Of a stretch of DNA of 64,000 bases, positions 61,632 to 64,000 are shown in pieces (positions within the stretch are counted from its first letter, which is position 1; the number at the start of each line of letters is the position of its first letter). The notes beneath the pieces were generated by a model. It worked only from the letters and a program-made list of their open reading frames with translations, searched no databases and was not told the DNA's origin. The translations under genes were made by a program, and so were the position numbers. This stretch comes from Limibacter armeniacum. Lineage in GTDB: Bacteria > Bacteroidota > Bacteroidia > Cytophagales > Flammeovirgaceae. The stretch lies in assembly GCF_036880985.1 (NCBI RefSeq), contig NZ_JBAJNO010000008.1:1488001-1552000 (forward strand), read 5' to 3'.

Positions 61632-62402
61632 ATGATAGATACTCACGCCCATATATATTCTGACAAATTCAAAGAGGATGTAGACGAAATGATTACCAGA
61701 GGGTTTGACAATGGGTTGAACGCTATCCTGATGCCAAATATCGACCATACCTCTATTGATGGAATGCTGGAGTTGGAGGAGAAGTATAAAGGGAAATGTT
61801 TCTCTATGATGGGACTTCACCCTTGTTCTGTGAATAAGGACTTTGAAAAGGAGTTGTACCTAGTGGAAGACTGGCTAAACAAGAAAGACAACTTTGTGGC
61901 GGTTGGTGAAATGGGGTTGGACCTGTATTGGGACAAGACATTTATTGAGCAACAAAAAGAGGCTTTCCGCATTCAGGCAGACTTAGCCAAGAAGCATAAG
62001 CTTCCATTGGTGATTCATACTAGGGATGCTATGGCTGAGACGCTTGAGCTATTGGAGTCTATTGCTGATGAGCACTTATTTGGGGTGCTACATTGTTTTA
62101 CTGGTACAGTAGAAGATGCTGCCAGACTGAAAGCGATGAATTTCAAGATTGGACTAGGTGGGGTAGTGACTTTTAAGAATGGAGGTATGCAAGATGTTGT
62201 GCCGCATATTCCATTGGAGGAGATAGTTCTTGAGACTGATAGCCCATATTTGGCACCAGTTCCAAAAAGAGGAAAACGTAACGAACCATCATATTTGCAT
62301 TATATAGCTGAGAAGGTTGCTGAATTTAAACAGATCAGCATAGAGGAAGTTGAGGAAGCAACTGATCAGAATGCAAAAAAACTATTTGATCTTGCTCTGT
62401 AA
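61632..62402 (+). CDS. TatD-family metal-dependent hydrolase (DNase-like)
   Basis: 256 residues of the amidohydrolase fold. Metal ligands are visible: DTHAHIYSD near the start, Glu in VAVGEMGLDLYW, His in VIHTRDAM, His in VLHCFTGTVEDA, and Asp in LETDSPYLAPVP. The ending NEPSYLHYIAEKVAEFK is typical. Members remove 3' nucleotides or process D-aminoacyl ends; the exact role varies. The asparaginase gene follows 52 bases later on the same strand, so they are probably co-transcribed. Confidence 0.93.
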   Translation: MIDTHAHIYSDKFKEDVDEMITRGFDNGLNAILMPNIDHTSIDGMLELEEKYKGKCFSMMGLHPCSVNKDFEKELYLVEDWLNKKDNFVAVGEMGLDLYWDKTFIEQQKEAFRIQADLAKKHKLPLVIHTRDAMAETLELLESIADEHLFGVLHCFTGTVEDAARLKAMNFKIGLGGVVTFKNGGMQDVVPHIPLEEIVLETDSPYLAPVPKRGKRNEPSYLHYIAEKVAEFKQISIEEVEEATDQNAKKLFDLAL

Positions 62403-62454
62403 GGAGAGAATAGGATACACAGAATAAAAACACACTAAAATAGGATATGAAATA

Positions 62455-63558
62455 ATGGTGAATGGGGGAAATAAATACTACAAGACTGTCAATATCAATA
62501 CTACTAGTCCAAATGAGTCAGAGACGTCAATTCTGATTATCTATACAGGTGGTACCATTGGTATGGATGCAGACATCAAGTCAAAGAGCCTTGTGCCTTT
62601 TGACTTTGAAAAGATCATAGATAAGGTGCCAGAATTAAAGCGTTTTGATTTTCAGCTGACGGTTATCTCGCTTGAGCCTTTGATCGACTCCTCTAATATT
62701 AAGGCTAGCCATTGGGCAACATTGGCGAGTTTGGTAGAAGAGTTTTATGATGAGTTTGACAGTTTTGTGATTTTACACGGTACCGATACAATGGCTTACA
62801 GTGCATCAGCACTAAGCTACATGCTGGACAACCTTCAGAAGCCTGTCATTTTTACTGGAGCGCAGTTACCTATCGGGATGCCACGTACAGATGCTCGTGA
62901 AAACCTGATCGCTTCGCTGGAAATGGCAGCAGCAAGAGATGAAAACGGGGAGATGCTGATCAAGGAAGTCTGTATCTGCTTCAATAATGTCCTGCTTAGA
63001 GGAAATAGGTCAAAAAAAGTGCAGAGTGTTAACTTTACAGCATTCAAGTCCTATAATTACCCTGCACTGGCTGAAGCAGGTATCCATATCGAGTACAATG
63101 AAGTGTTGCTATGGAAAAACCAATCTCAAGAGCTGATGCAGGCTTTTACGGAGATGGATGAGAACGTTGTCATCATTAAACTGTTCCCTGGTATGACACA
63201 CCATTACCTGGAGGCAATTCTCTCAATACCAGGTTTGAAGGGGGTTGTATTGGAGACATACGGGTCTGGAAATACCCCTACAGATGACTGGTTGATTGAT
63301 TCTTTGAAACGTGCTATTGATAGAGGAATAGTGATCGTGAACATTTCTCAGTGTACGGGTGGTTATGTACTTCAAGGACGCTACGAAACAAGCGTTCATT
63401 TGGAAGAAATTGGCGTGATCGGTGGTGGGGATATGACCACTGAAGCGGCTATCACCAAACTGATGTACCTGTTTGGAAGGTATAAGGATCGCAATAAGGT
63501 CAAGATTTTAATGAAAAAATCTCTTCGAGGTGAAATTAGTCACGACCACATACAATAA
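62455..63558 (+). CDS. ansA: Type I L-asparaginase
   Basis: A 367-residue enzyme, without signal peptide, that hydrolyses asparagine in the cytoplasm. The catalytic Thr lies in IIYTGGTIGMD and the second active site in ILHGTDTMAYSASALSY (Thr-Asp and a following helix). TGAQLPIGMPRTDARENLIA and a later CTGGYVLQGRYETS are typical of the type I subgroup. The N-terminal ~25 residues before the first strand are polar and poorly conserved in look, so a later start cannot be ruled out. Confidence 0.93.
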   Translation: MVNGGNKYYKTVNINTTSPNESETSILIIYTGGTIGMDADIKSKSLVPFDFEKIIDKVPELKRFDFQLTVISLEPLIDSSNIKASHWATLASLVEEFYDEFDSFVILHGTDTMAYSASALSYMLDNLQKPVIFTGAQLPIGMPRTDARENLIASLEMAAARDENGEMLIKEVCICFNNVLLRGNRSKKVQSVNFTAFKSYNYPALAEAGIHIEYNEVLLWKNQSQELMQAFTEMDENVVIIKLFPGMTHHYLEAILSIPGLKGVVLETYGSGNTPTDDWLIDSLKRAIDRGIVIVNISQCTGGYVLQGRYETSVHLEEIGVIGGGDMTTEAAITKLMYLFGRYKDRNKVKILMKKSLRGEISHDHIQ

Positions 63559-63861
63559 GTTAATATTTAGTAGTTTAGACATCTAATATTACATAACAGT
63601 GACTAAAGTCGTTCCCAGAAAAAATTTAAACTCTTGTAAAAGATCAATTTTATTAATTTATTTGCACGACTGTTTAAGTTAAAGTTTATCGAAAAATAGT
63701 ACAATTGGTTACTTTAATTCTTAAATTAAATAGCTAATTTGTTAACAATTTGGAGAAATGGCGACTGGGAAAAACAGTACGTTCTTAATGGTTTCTTTTA
63801 TTAAATCAGAAGAAACCCGACATTTGTTAGAATTATTTAGATTTTGTAATCATAATAAGTG

Positions 63862-63894
63862 TTTAAACAGTTTTCTCACTTAAACCTACATTTG
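63862..63894 (+). promoter_or_regulatory. Candidate Bacteroidota-type promoter at the window end
   Basis: TACATTTG (63887-63894) matches TAnnTTTG. TTTA (63862-63865) lies 21 bases upstream in the place of TTTG. The ATG follows 15 bases later. The stretch 63559-63861 between asparaginase and this site is AT-rich and shows no gene. Confidence 0.4.
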
Positions 63895-63908
63895 AACATT
63901 TTTAAGTT

Positions 63909-64000
63909 ATGAAAAGAGTATTCACATCTTTGATGCTGATCTGTGCGCTGTCATTTAGTGCTGCTCCTTATACTTTCGCTCAAGACGACGCTGCAACTGA
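63909..64000 (+). CDS. Exported protein, N-terminal fragment, possibly ExbB-like
   Basis: Only the first 30 codons are in the window: a signal peptide (MKRVFTSLMLICALSFSAAP, then YTFAQ) followed by an acidic start (DDAAT). Some Cytophagales MotA/TolQ/ExbB proton-channel proteins begin with such a cleavable signal and an acidic Ala-rich stretch. This fragment could be one of them, but many other secreted proteins look the same. Confidence 0.4.
   Translation, partial: MKRVFTSLMLICALSFSAAPYTFAQDDAAT

Overview
The window looks like chromosomal DNA of a free-living, probably marine Bacteroidota, most likely order Cytophagales (Flammeovirgaceae-like). The reasons are a moderate-to-low G+C content, almost no Shine-Dalgarno sequences, several Bacteroidota-type -7 elements (TAnnTTTG), lipoproteins with LxxC-type lipoboxes, Bacteroidota-type families (DUF4382, YceI lipoprotein, DUF3108), and a PCK/PolA/LpxB/IspH housekeeping set. 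I saw no phage, insertion sequence, CRISPR array, rRNA or tRNA gene. Assignment to a genus would need a search.

Layout. 1-7.5 kb: the 3' end of an alanine racemase gene, two exported proteins (DUF4382 lipoprotein, esterase), a YceI lipoprotein, a 1085-residue protein with an apparently dead caspase fold plus TPRs and W/Y repeats, and two small unknown genes. 7.5-10.3 kb: polA. 10.5-17.8 kb: an envelope-glycan block (lipoprotein, UDP-glucuronate 4-epimerase-like enzyme behind a strong hairpin, flippase-like membrane protein overlapping a DPM/ArnC-like GT2, ArnT-like GT39, small barrel protein, PAP2 phosphatase). 18-23 kb: an AGCS amino-acid symporter, an AT-rich orphan, a Kv-like K+ channel with a C-terminal zinc ribbon, and a ChaN-like protein. 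23.4-28.0 kb: a four-gene export operon (AI-2E family permease, HlyD-like adaptor, DUF2955/FUSC-like membrane protein, TolC-like channel). 28.0-34.3 kb, opposite strand: a complete RND pump operon whose last gene is a small K+ channel.

34.6-46.6 kb: a secreted protein, a Crp/Fnr regulator, a patatin phospholipase, a GH31 enzyme of sulfoquinovosidase (YihQ) type with an altered sulfonate-contact residue, a GNAT, a MoeB/ThiF-rhodanese protein, PhzF, and a two-component pair (double-REC regulator and a 4xPAS hybrid kinase with REC and HPt). 46.8-58.8 kb: DJ-1-like lipoprotein, QueD, LpxB, ABC-F ATPase, a secreted VWA-like protein, a SpeD decarboxylase fused to a degenerate spermidine-synthase domain, IspH, arginine deiminase and PEP carboxykinase. 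58.8-64 kb: two tandem paralogues of unknown family, a DUF3108 protein, TatD, type I asparaginase and the start of an exported, possibly ExbB-like protein.

The genes form short transcription units separated by clear intrinsic terminators, many of them shared between convergent genes. The most unusual items are the SpeD/pseudo-SpeE fusion, the pseudocaspase-repeat protein, the hairpin with U-tract that abuts the epimerase start codon, the YihQ-like GH31 enzyme and the AI-2E/HlyD/DUF2955/TolC operon.
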